Assembly: GCA_009995705.1 (NCBI GenBank)
Contig: JAADBR010000176.1
Location: 1-6,819 of the forward strand
Direction: 5' to 3'
Source of the DNA: Microcystis aeruginosa W13-11
Lineage (GTDB): Bacteria > Cyanobacteriota > Cyanobacteriia > Cyanobacteriales > Microcystaceae
Length of the DNA: 6,819 bases
Position 1 is the stretch's first letter. Each line of letters opens with the position of its first letter. The notes beneath the pieces are model-generated. The model did no database searches, was not told the origin of the DNA, and saw nothing but the letters and a program-made list of their open reading frames with translations. A program made the position numbers and the translations under genes. Below, piece by piece: positions 1-6,085 of the stretch.

Positions 1-149
1 TAATCACTCCTCTCGCGCCATAATAATTCTAGACAACTAAGGAGAATGATGATCTGTTGCAGGTGTAGATCACTTTCCAAGGGTGGTTCATCACTCCATA
101 AATCTGTGGGGGGATAGGTGACATCTGGGATAATGTCTAGAGCTGTCAT
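1..149 (-). CDS. Uma2 family (DUF820) endonuclease-like protein, 5' part only
   Basis: The minus strand is open from an ATG at 149-147 to the window edge, giving 49 complete codons and two bases of the next; the rest lies outside. The N-terminus contains YPPTDLWSDEPP and then LESDLHLQQIIILL, which fits the start of cyanobacterial Uma2/DUF820 proteins, where a Pro-rich segment and an acidic S/T-D-x-x-H-L helix precede the PD-(D/E)xK-like core. That core, and so the catalytic residues, are not in the window. No other ATG lies in frame before the upstream stop at 233-231, so this start is the only reasonable one. The ribosome site is weak (GGA about 6 bases before the ATG). The gene lies 117 bases downstream of the helicase gene in the same direction. 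Uma2 proteins are abundant in cyanobacteria and mostly of unknown role. The family call is from pattern memory on a short fragment. Confidence 0.72.
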   Translation of the reverse strand, partial: MTALDIIPDVTYPPTDLWSDEPPLESDLHLQQIIILLSCLELLWRERSD

Positions 150-266
150 GACTTTTCCAGGTATTTTAGGATTGATTAATTGTAGCTTTTTCTCACAATT
201 GCAGAGATAAGGCAGGGGGGATTTTAGCCCCTAACTTAATCCTACACCCTTGACCGATCGCCGTTT

Positions 267-3200
267 CTAAACTAAAGCCTGACTGCAAACAATCATGGGA
301 ATTGGTTGCTCCTCACCTTGCAAGCGGCGGCGATCTAACCAGTCGCGCATCTCGTGTTGGGTGTATAGTTTCTTCAGTTCGCTAAACAAAGCTTCTCCTG
401 TAAGACTCTTGCGCTTAATCAGGTTTAACTCGCGCTTCAGTACAGTGGTAATCGGTTGGCGAAAGGCCTGTTCTAATAGGTTAACCTGCTTACGGATTTC
501 TTCATCCTGAGTGGTTTTGAACAGCAGTCCTAGTTCTCGCAGGACGTAGCGCTGTGCTTGAGTCAGAGAACGGCTGTACTCCCGTTCCGATTGACGGTGT
601 TGGACTTCTTGGGCAAATTTCACCTTGACTTGCATCACTGCTTGGTTGTAATTTTTGGGCAGCGGCAGTGCTGCTTCTTCTGGGTTACTTTTGAGCATCC
701 CTAAAATGCGGGCAATATCTTTGGATATGATCTCTCCCTGTTCATCGAGCCAATATAATTGCTGGTAGGCCTTCCAATCTTTGCGGTTAGGATAGGAAGC
801 TTCACAGAAAACAATTATGCCCTTATTCAGAGAAAAGCGAGCCGTGCGGATGCCGTGAGGCAGGTTAGCTATCCGTTCGTATTCAGCCGGATTTTCTCGC
901 TGGAGTTGTCTGAGAATTTCTTCCGCTTCGTTGAGGTCGAGAAATTCTCCTTTATCTTCAAACAAACTTAATTGATCGCCGCCACTTGTTTCATACATTG
1001 CATACATAGCCTCTTCGTTAAGCTGTTCTGTTGGGTCAAGAATTGCCGCATCCTCACCGATAGTTTCGTGAATTTCTTGAATGCGGTTTTTGAGTTTTTG
1101 CCGTAATCCTAGATTCCGCTCTAATCCCGTCTCTGGGAGAAAATTAAAGCCGTAAACTACATCATTTTCGCTGCCAATCCGATCAATCCGACCGAACCTT
1201 TGAATGAGTCGGACAGGATTCCAATGCAGGTCATAATTAATAATCAGGTTGCCATCTTGTAGGTTTAAACCTTCGGCTAAAACATCGGTAGCAATTAAAG
1301 TCTTGATTTCCGACTCTCCCTGTTGAAATTTATAGTATTTGTTGGCTTTGGGCGCAAATCTACCCACGACTCGCGCCTTATTTTTATCGCCACTGTAGAT
1401 GACTTCTATATCCTCTTGATCGCCATTAGGATTGAGGTTTTGATACAAGTAATAGGCAGTATCAGCATACTGAGTAAAAATGAGGCACTTGCTCCCTTGA
1501 AGCGGCGGTTTATTCAACCAGCTTTTGAGGGTTTGTAATTTCGCGTCTTTGTCTGGGGTAATTGGCTCAACTAAGTGCAAAATTTTCTCTAGCAATTGGA
1601 TGTCATGTTCGAGGTGTTTCTGCAATCTTGGGGCATCAAAATCGGCTAGATTATACTTTCCCGATGCCTGAAGCAAAGCATCGATAATGTCTTGTTCTTC
1701 CCCATTGTTTGGTTCACAGAGAATTGCCTGAGCTTCTTCCCCGGCGGGGATAATTCCTTGGCGTAAAGCTTCTCGAAAGCGTTGATGGACTTGCAGTAAT
1801 TTCTTAACAGTTTCTTGGAAGGCATAAACGCTAGATTCAAAGCGTTTGAATAACAGGACTCGCATCAGTCCTCTTAAATTTGCTCCCCCAGTTTGTAAAC
1901 TGAGTAATGGTTCTTGTTTGCGCTGATTTGGTAATACATAATTTCCCAAACCATAACGAGCATAGCAAAGTTCATTTTTACGAGGGTTGGCTGGTTGCCG
2001 TTGGCGAGATTTCCCTAAATATTGGCGCAGTTCTTGGTAAAGTCCTTGATAGGTATCTTCAATACTATATTCAATAGTTTGTAGTTCTCTTTTGGGAAAA
2101 AACTGATGCTTACCGCCCACAATAACGTAAGCGCGTTGATTTCCGTTTAAATAACCCTTGAAATTGTCTGCATCTACGCGTTTATGAGTCTTGGCATCAA
2201 AGCCGTACCAGCGTAAAATGTGGTTGCGAGTGCGCCGGATCAAGATGTTAGATAACAAGTCAGGTAACTGTTTTTCCCCTTTCTCTACTAATCGAAAATA
2301 TTCTTTTAGATCGGGCGGATCTATGGGTAAATCTGTTTTATCATCTTGATGAAAAAGTTTAATCTGATGATAAATATCCCAAGCACTTTTGTTACGAGGA
2401 GTTGCTGTCAGAAAACAGCATTGTCTCCCAGCTGCTAAAAAGGCTTCGACGATTTTATATCTTTGGGTTGCGTCATTCCGCAGATTATGACTTTCATCAA
2501 TTAAGACAAAATCTCGATCTTTGTATTTAAAATCTTCTAATAAAACCCTGATGCCACTGGTTTCATCTTCCCGCAGCAATCCCATCGATAAAACGCGGGC
2601 GTTAAGTTGATAAATTTCGTTGTAGCGTTCCCACATTTCCACCAGTGGTGCTGGACAAATAATTAAGGGGCGGGCTTTTTCTACTTGTTCAAAACGTTTG
2701 ACAATGGCAGCACCAATAAAGCTTTTTCCTAGTCCTACCACATCGGAAACGAAACAACCTCCATACTCGCGGATGAGTTTAATTGCGTGTTCAACGGCTA
2801 CTTTTTGAAAGTCTGCTAGTTTCTCGGTAATTTCGTTATCTATCATGATTTCGCTGGCAGTTTCTTCTGTCAATCGATCGCGCACGAGCATATAGAGAGT
2901 TTTCATATAGATGTCGTAGGGACGTACTGGAATCATCGCCCAAGAATGTTTTAAAGACTGCATTAGTGTTTCATCAAATTCTGTTGCTTCCTGCCAAAGT
3001 TGATTGAACCATTCTGTTAAACTGGTATGATTTTCATTACCGTGAACGATAACATTAAGTTCGGTATTGTGGGAAATTCCTGATAAAGTAAGGTTGGAAG
3101 AACCAACGATAGCAAGGCCTTTTTCTTGACGTTCTAGGGGTTGTCCCTGCTGGTTATAAATTGTCCCGTAGTCAAAGATATAGGCTTTAGCATGGAGTCG

Positions 3201-3626
3201 CCCTTTAGTATAAACTCGCACCTGAAGGCGTTTTTCTTCAATCATTTGAACCAGATTTTTTACTAAGGTTTCTGCTTCATCTGTTTGGTCCATTAGTTCG
3301 ACGCTGGAACAAATATTTTCGGCGGTTTCTGTTGCCATCTGCTTGCGTTCTGTCCGTTTGGGGTATTCTTGTGCTTCCAGATGGTCTTTAATTAGTTCTA
3401 AGCGGCGGTAGCCTTCTGCTAGTTGTTCAATGGTTTCTCGGTTGCTGGTGTTGCCAATCAGGAGGCGCATTTGTGGGATGGTGGCGAGACGAGGTGCGAT
3501 CGCAGTAAAGCCGGAGAGGAAGAAGTAACCAACGGCAAAATGAGCAGCTTCCGAGGAGTGGAGAATTTGGTTGATGTTATCGACTAATTTTTGCTGGCGA
3601 TTGTCGATGATGTCGTGGGTAGGCAT
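267..3626 (-). CDS. Phospholipase-D-like nuclease fused to SNF2/RapA-like helicase
   Basis: A 1119-residue protein with two joined activities. Residues about 20-210 form a PLD-type domain with one HKD motif: HAKAYIFD (H145, K147, D152) followed by GSSNLT (G175, S176, N178). PLD nucleases usually act as dimers when only one HKD is present. Residues about 265-830 form a superfamily 2, SNF2-like motor: Walker A DVVGLGKS (K301), motif Ia LIICPAPL, DESH box at 377-380, motif III LTATP at 406-410, motif IV LIFTQY at 715-720, motif V ATDVLAEGLNLQ and motif VI QRFGRIDRIG (R810, R813, R816). All core motifs are intact, so it should bind and hydrolyse ATP and translocate on DNA. The long insert at 410-700 and the charged C-terminus are family-like but not assigned. 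A defence or restriction role is inferred from the architecture; no methyltransferase is adjacent. The start ATG has only a weak GGA 9 bases upstream. The DUF4926 gene ends 46 bases before it, so shared transcription is possible. Confidence 0.9.
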   Translation of the reverse strand: MPTHDIIDNRQQKLVDNINQILHSSEAAHFAVGYFFLSGFTAIAPRLATIPQMRLLIGNTSNRETIEQLAEGYRRLELIKDHLEAQEYPKRTERKQMATETAENICSSVELMDQTDEAETLVKNLVQMIEEKRLQVRVYTKGRLHAKAYIFDYGTIYNQQGQPLERQEKGLAIVGSSNLTLSGISHNTELNVIVHGNENHTSLTEWFNQLWQEATEFDETLMQSLKHSWAMIPVRPYDIYMKTLYMLVRDRLTEETASEIMIDNEITEKLADFQKVAVEHAIKLIREYGGCFVSDVVGLGKSFIGAAIVKRFEQVEKARPLIICPAPLVEMWERYNEIYQLNARVLSMGLLREDETSGIRVLLEDFKYKDRDFVLIDESHNLRNDATQRYKIVEAFLAAGRQCCFLTATPRNKSAWDIYHQIKLFHQDDKTDLPIDPPDLKEYFRLVEKGEKQLPDLLSNILIRRTRNHILRWYGFDAKTHKRVDADNFKGYLNGNQRAYVIVGGKHQFFPKRELQTIEYSIEDTYQGLYQELRQYLGKSRQRQPANPRKNELCYARYGLGNYVLPNQRKQEPLLSLQTGGANLRGLMRVLLFKRFESSVYAFQETVKKLLQVHQRFREALRQGIIPAGEEAQAILCEPNNGEEQDIIDALLQASGKYNLADFDAPRLQKHLEHDIQLLEKILHLVEPITPDKDAKLQTLKSWLNKPPLQGSKCLIFTQYADTAYYLYQNLNPNGDQEDIEVIYSGDKNKARVVGRFAPKANKYYKFQQGESEIKTLIATDVLAEGLNLQDGNLIINYDLHWNPVRLIQRFGRIDRIGSENDVVYGFNFLPETGLERNLGLRQKLKNRIQEIHETIGEDAAILDPTEQLNEEAMYAMYETSGGDQLSLFEDKGEFLDLNEAEEILRQLQRENPAEYERIANLPHGIRTARFSLNKGIIVFCEASYPNRKDWKAYQQLYWLDEQGEIISKDIARILGMLKSNPEEAALPLPKNYNQAVMQVKVKFAQEVQHRQSEREYSRSLTQAQRYVLRELGLLFKTTQDEEIRKQVNLLEQAFRQPITTVLKRELNLIKRKSLTGEALFSELKKLYTQHEMRDWLDRRRLQGEEQPIPMIVCSQALV
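3496..3503. repeat. HIP1 octamer GCGATCGC
   Basis: An exact copy of the highly iterated palindrome HIP1, found in very high number in many cyanobacterial genomes. It lies inside the PLD domain coding region, where it encodes part of the TAIAPR segment. It supports a cyanobacterial host but says nothing about local function. Confidence 0.8.
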
Positions 3627-3672
3627 AGTTCGATATCCGTAAGAGAATTGTTATATCAATGATTTCCTGTTT

Positions 3673-3900
3673 TTACCCTAGATTTACAGCTAAATTTTTA
3701 GGTTCTAAGGAAGAATGATGTAATAACATTAGTTGATTTTCTTGTAAGGTTTCGATAGCATAAGCACGTCCTGATGTATCGCTAAATTCAACTTCAAAAA
3801 CTGTGGGTTCATAAACTTCTACAATTGTTCCGACTTGTCCGCAATATAATCCTAATTGGGGTAAGTCTTCTAATAAGGCAACTACATCTAATAGTTTCAT
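3673..3900 (-). CDS. DUF4926 domain-containing small protein
   Basis: A 75-residue protein. Residues 1-60 fit DUF4926: an N-terminal MKLLDVVALLEDLP, then GLYCGQVGTIVEVYEP and FEVEFSDTSGRAYA, a short beta-rich, SH3-like pattern with conserved G-x-V-G-T-I-V and E-V-E-F. The last 15 residues are a variable tail. No membrane segment or signal peptide is seen. A strong ribosome site AAGGAG (3909-3914) lies 8 bases before the ATG and sits inside the last codons of the DUF6883 gene, whose stop is only 4 bases away, so translation of the two is very probably coupled. Function is unknown. From memory, DUF6883 and DUF4926 genes are often neighbours in cyanobacteria, which suggests a two-protein module, possibly toxin-antitoxin-like, but nothing in the sequence proves it. 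Confidence 0.88.
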   Translation of the reverse strand: MKLLDVVALLEDLPQLGLYCGQVGTIVEVYEPTVFEVEFSDTSGRAYAIETLQENQLMLLHHSSLEPKNLAVNLG

Positions 3901-3904
3901 TTGA

Positions 3905-4225
3905 TTATCTCCTTAAGCGGGGAAAGTTTTCATCGTTTCTGATGATCCAAACACTGTGAATAATGGCGGTTTTGTTTTGATGAGTCAGGGGAAAATTAAT
4001 AACATACTTTTGTCCATATTGATTATTTTTATCAGGAATAGCATCATAGATTTTAACTGCTTCTAGGAGTGCATTTTTAAGAAATTGAACGTCATTAATA
4101 TCTAAGTTTAATACGGATTTAAAAACCCTGGCTTTATGCTGTCCTTCTGAATGATTTAGATTCAGGGAATAACCAGTCAATTTGTTATCATCAACGATGG
4201 TATTTTTAGGATTGGTTAATTTCAC
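3905..4225 (-). CDS. DUF6883 domain-containing protein, GTG start
   Basis: A 106-residue protein fitting DUF6883: KLTGYSLNLNHSEGQHKARVF (residues 15-35, with the conserved N-H-x2-G-x2-KARVF pattern), a helix around 44-60, YGQKYVINF at 70-78, and a final SVWIIRNDENFPRL. The frame is open further upstream to a TTG at 4243-4241, but that TTG belongs to the string TTGAGGAGGTGG, in which AGGAGG (4235-4240) is a perfect ribosome site 9 bases before a GTG at 4225-4223. I therefore choose the GTG. The start lies 1 base after the stop of the broken antitoxin-like gene upstream (TAATGTG). The protein ends in RLRR with no further tail; I recall relatives running a few residues longer, and here the end is overlapped by the ribosome site of the DUF4926 gene. 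Biochemical role unknown. Confidence 0.85.
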   Translation of the reverse strand: MKLTNPKNTIVDDNKLTGYSLNLNHSEGQHKARVFKSVLNLDINDVQFLKNALLEAVKIYDAIPDKNNQYGQKYVINFPLTHQNKTAIIHSVWIIRNDENFPRLRR

Positions 4226-4234
4226 ATTATACCA

Positions 4235-4240
4235 CCTCCT
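4235..4240 (-). promoter_or_regulatory. Ribosome binding site AGGAGG that decides the DUF6883 start
   Basis: A perfect AGGAGG, 9 bases before the GTG at 4225. It lies inside the last codons of the preceding frame (…IEEVV stop), so ribosomes ending there could restart directly on the GTG. It rules out the upstream TTG, which would put the ribosome site within the coding region. Confidence 0.75.
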
Positions 4241-4309
4241 CAATCATTGTCTCTGTGAGTTCTGGTTGATTTTTTAATACTCCAATAAGAGTTTCTCTTC
4301 CCACAATAA

Positions 4310-4317
4310 TTTTTTTT
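4310..4317 (-). other. A8 tract, candidate -1 frameshift or transcript slippage site
   Basis: On the minus strand the codons are CAA-AAA-AAA-TTA. This makes the heptamer A_AAA_AAA in the correct register for a bacterial -1 slip, and a -1 shift here enters the frame that carries the rest of the antitoxin-like protein. Adding one A by polymerase slippage gives the same product. I did not find a strong stimulatory hairpin directly downstream, nor a ribosome site at the usual distance upstream, so plain decay remains possible. Confidence 0.45.
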
Positions 4318-4429
4318 GAATTAAATTATCGGGGATTGACCGAGAGATTTTTACGCCATTAGGAAGAGATAAATCCTCTAATAGCTCGATAGTATTGCCT
4401 TTGATAATTCCTTGTATTTTCATAGTAGT

Positions 4430-4771
4430 CTAGGATAATGCTTGCTCAACTAAGACGGCAGTTTCACGATCTAGAACAGAGAGAGTTTCTTGAATTAAAT
4501 TGACTTCACGAGCTTCAAAAAGGACTTCGCCACACTGTTCGCACACCCAAGCAGGTACAGCATCCCAAGAAAGATGGTATCCGTTGCGATCAATGGCAAA
4601 GGGAGCAGTTCCCCGTTTCATTTGTCCCTTGCAGCAGAGGCATTCCATTGAAGCAGCAATGAAGGAGTCAATTGAAGATTGCTCAGATGAACTTCCCTGG
4701 TAAAGAATTATGTCTTGGTAGTTGACTATTGCCACTAAAGGTCCCGTATCTAACAGAATATTTGACTTCAT
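4430..4771 (-). CDS. Chimera: PIN-domain stub joined to YgiT-type zinc finger
   Basis: A 113-residue reading frame made of two unrelated parts. Residues 1-20, with NILLDTGPLVAIVN, are the first strand and helix of a PIN RNase including its first catalytic Asp (D8); the other three acidic positions and the rest of the PIN fold are missing. Residues 42-113 are a YgiT-type zinc finger, the MqsA-like N-terminal domain: CLCC (C44, C47), GTAPFAIDRNGYHLSWD, then CEQC (C77, C80) and a helical tail. There is no C-terminal HTH, as is usual for the short YgiT proteins. Residues 21-41 match neither part. The PIN start overlaps the stop of the DUF2281-type antitoxin as ATGA, as in an intact antitoxin-PIN pair, so the stub probably remains from a deletion that joined two toxin-antitoxin modules. 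The zinc finger could start alone at M42 (4648), but no ribosome site precedes it. The usual YgiT partner toxin (DUF4258 type) is absent. Confidence 0.8.
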   Translation of the reverse strand: MKSNILLDTGPLVAIVNYQDIILYQGSSSEQSSIDSFIAASMECLCCKGQMKRGTAPFAIDRNGYHLSWDAVPAWVCEQCGEVLFEAREVNLIQETLSVLDRETAVLVEQALS

Positions 4772-5013
4772 TTGCTGCCAATACCTCGAAGATAGTCTTT
4801 ATTAGTGGCTAAGTCCCCCAGTCCCCCATCGACACAACCAATGTATTCTTTGGCTGCTTCATAGAATGAAATCGTTTTTTCTTCAGTGAGTTCTTTCTTC
4901 TCTGCCTTAAATTGCAAAAATTCAATAAAGTCTATTACTTTTTGCTGTTGTTGTGGGGTGAGAGTTTGCAGTTTTTCTAAAATGGTTTGTGAGTGAGTTT
5001 TTGCTTGTGCCAT
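4768..5013 (-). CDS. DUF2281-type antitoxin-like protein
   Basis: An 81-residue protein. Residues about 9-40, with LEKLQTLTPQQQQKVIDFIE then FLQFKAEKK, match the DUF2281 helical pattern (leucine-rich helix, then V-x-D-F-I-E-F-L). The C-terminal half, FYEAAKEYIGCVDGGLGDLA followed by TNKDYLRGIG, is the segment typical of antitoxins placed before PIN toxins, where it is thought to wrap the toxin. The stop overlaps the next start as ATGA, the normal layout of an antitoxin-PIN operon, but the following gene keeps only the first 20 PIN residues. This antitoxin therefore seems orphaned here. The ribosome site is weak (AGGG about 11 bases before the ATG). The intergenic gap to the upstream PIN gene is 46 bases and AT-rich, so it may hold its own promoter, though none is convincing. 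Confidence 0.8.
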   Translation of the reverse strand: MAQAKTHSQTILEKLQTLTPQQQQKVIDFIEFLQFKAEKKELTEEKTISFYEAAKEYIGCVDGGLGDLATNKDYLRGIGSK

Positions 5014-5059
5014 GAGTTAATTTCCCTTAGATTTTTTTAATTAAAGACATAGTAAATAA

Positions 5060-5467
5060 TTAGGGCAATTTCGTAAAGTTTACTTGACTAAAATGCTTGT
5101 CAAAAGTTAAAGAATTATTGATATTTAATTGTTTCATAATTGCAAAAGAAATACAATCGGTTAGAGAGTATGATTTATCATCATATTGCCGAAATAACCG
5201 CCAGCCTTCTGTAAAGAGAGCCTCATCTACTTGAATAAATTGTACTGAAGGACTTGTTAAAAGTCTCTCGCCAATTTCGACAGCTTTAGCATGAAGATAA
5301 CGACTACTGAAAAAAGTGACTACCTCATCAAAAATATAAGATGTGGTGACTAATTTTAAGTTTTTACGATCTAAACTTCGCCAGTGTTGTAAAGCTAACT
5401 GATGATTTTGATCGTCAACAAGTTCTAAGGCAACTATATAACTAGCATCAAGGAAAAAGCAATTCAT
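5060..5467 (-). CDS. PIN-domain ribonuclease toxin, VapC-like
   Basis: A 135-residue protein, the usual length for a single PIN domain. The four acidic positions expected for a metal-dependent RNase are visible: D7 in FFLDASYIVALE, E48 in TTSYIFDEVV, D104 in YSLTDCISFAIM, and D123 in SLTFDKHF. The segment SLTDCISF with a nearby FDKHF is a strong PIN signature. The start ATG overlaps the stop of the antitoxin gene by one base (TAATG, 5465-5469), which is typical of toxin genes translated by coupling with the antitoxin. It is predicted to cleave RNA when free of its partner; the target RNA cannot be told. Nothing suggests that the gene is broken. The next gene downstream starts 46 bases later. 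Confidence 0.9.
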   Translation of the reverse strand: MNCFFLDASYIVALELVDDQNHQLALQHWRSLDRKNLKLVTTSYIFDEVVTFFSSRYLHAKAVEIGERLLTSPSVQFIQVDEALFTEGWRLFRQYDDKSYSLTDCISFAIMKQLNINNSLTFDKHFSQVNFTKLP

Positions 5468-5745
5468 TAGAGAGAGTTGTATAGATATTGATCCAGGTTT
5501 TCTGAAGCATTAGTCACGCCACCAATAACCGAATTCTCTCCTAGTTCCCAGATGGGATCTTCTGAAAATACTTCTGATTTTAAGTTTATTTGATTTTCAG
5601 CTTGCTCTAGGTTTAAAAGTTCATGTTTTAATGCTAAAGCAACAAATTCATCAAAGCTGCTTGCCTTTCCTGATTGAATGATTTTTTCAGTTTCCTGAAT
5701 TAATTCTATCGGTAGTTGTAATGTCTTGTAGGTGGTTTTTTCCAT
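5467..5745 (-). CDS. Ribbon-helix-helix-like antitoxin paired with the PIN toxin
   Basis: A 92-residue protein. The N-terminal 45 residues (TYKTLQLPIELIQETEKII, then SFDEFVALALKHELL) have a beta strand followed by two helices, as in MetJ/Arc/CopG-type DNA-binding antitoxins. The rest, ending in SENLDQYLYNSL, is likely the toxin-binding arm. The frame is open to a further ATG at 5817, but that would overlap xisI by 59 bases. The ATG at 5745 has AGGAG (5756-5760) 10 bases upstream and leaves a 13-base gap after xisI, so I choose it. The ribosome site contains the stop codon of xisI (TAGGAG), so xisI translation may feed this pair. Predicted role: neutralise the PIN protein and repress the operon. 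The family is inferred from pattern and position. Confidence 0.8.
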   Translation of the reverse strand: MEKTTYKTLQLPIELIQETEKIIQSGKASSFDEFVALALKHELLNLEQAENQINLKSEVFSEDPIWELGENSVIGGVTNASENLDQYLYNSL

Positions 5746-5758
5746 TTTCTCTTTACTC

Positions 5759-6085
5759 CTAATTAATTGCATATTCTGTGAATTTTCGTTTAAATGGAGA
5801 GTGAAATCCGATGACAATATCTGTTTTAGGAATTCCTAGTTCAACTAACTTTTCAGCCACTGAAATTTCTGTGTTATTCTGTTGAATATAAACTTTGTTG
5901 TTAATAATATCTAAATGTAAAAGACATCCATAAATCCAATGATTATTATGCCAACCAACTTGTACTAATAAATAATGTTTTCTCAGATCGTCAAAGATTA
6001 TTTCTAGGGAAATTTCACTAGACTGCTGAATTTTAGCTTGTTCTTCAATTAGGGATTTAACTAATTCAATGTAGTTGATTGCCAT
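5759..6085 (-). CDS. xisI: XisI family protein
   Basis: A 108-residue protein close to the usual XisI length of about 110. Recognisable parts are the N-terminal helix YIELVKSLIEEQA, HYLLVQVGWHNNHWIYGCLL, HLDIINNKVYIQQNNTEI, VAEKLVELGIPKTDIVIGF, and the ending FKRKFTEYAIN. XisI was named in Anabaena, where xisH and xisI are needed with the recombinase XisF for excision of the fdxN element; no recombinase, fdxN or element border is seen here. The gene overlaps the end of xisH by 25 bases in another frame and has its own ribosome site GAGGAG (6094-6099) 8 bases before the ATG. Because such pairs are frequent in cyanobacteria without any fdxN element, the role here is more likely a small two-protein module than developmental excision; that is inference. 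Confidence 0.93.
   Translation of the reverse strand: MAINYIELVKSLIEEQAKIQQSSEISLEIIFDDLRKHYLLVQVGWHNNHWIYGCLLHLDIINNKVYIQQNNTEISVAEKLVELGIPKTDIVIGFHSPFKRKFTEYAIN

Larger units (their letters stand above)
4227..4423 (-). pseudogene. Small antitoxin-like gene split by a frame change at A8
   Basis: From an ATG at 4423-4421 the frame reads MKIQGIIKGNTIELLEDL then SLPNGVKI, the pattern of small AbrB/AF2212-like (DUF104-type) antitoxins, in which 'G-x-T-I-E-L-L-E-x-L-x-L-P-x-G' opens the protein. After codon 38 it leaves this sense and stops at 4276-4274 (49 codons). In the -1 frame, starting at the A8 tract (4310-4317), the reading continues as IIVGRETLIGVLKNQPELTE and ends with a TAA at 4229-4227, one base before the DUF6883 start. 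Joining the frames gives about 66 residues, a natural length for such an antitoxin. It could be a pseudogene, a sequencing error in a homopolymer, or a gene expressed through frameshifting. The start is 6 bases after the YgiT stop and has no clear ribosome site. The family call is tentative; the split is clear from sequence. Confidence 0.6.

Noticed and set aside
216..232. GGGG-ATTTTAG-CCCC as a terminator between the helicase and Uma2 genes
   Set aside because: The stem is only four G-C pairs plus a possible G-T, the loop is AT-rich, and no T-run follows on the minus strand. It may be a diverged intergenic repeat, but I cannot support it.
295..971. Plus-strand open frames at 295-510 and 759-971
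   Set aside because: They lie opposite the intact helicase gene, have no family-like content, and are explained as antisense shadows. The same holds for 1323-1538 plus, 1646-1840 minus and 4500-4703 plus.
267..3626. Assignment of the helicase as DISARM DrmD/DrmC or Dpd system DpdE/DpdK
   Set aside because: Those systems encode the PLD and SNF2 parts as separate proteins with companion genes; here they are fused and the companions are missing.
4226..4243. Six extra N-terminal codons of the DUF6883 gene from a TTG at 4243
   Set aside because: The TTG is part of TTGAGGAGG; the AGGAGG is the ribosome site for the GTG at 4225, which gives the family-like MKLTNPKN start.
5746..5817. 24-residue N-terminal extension of the antitoxin from an ATG at 5817
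   Set aside because: It would overlap xisI by 59 bases, adds residues unlike an antitoxin, and ignores the AGGAG placed 10 bases before the ATG at 5745.
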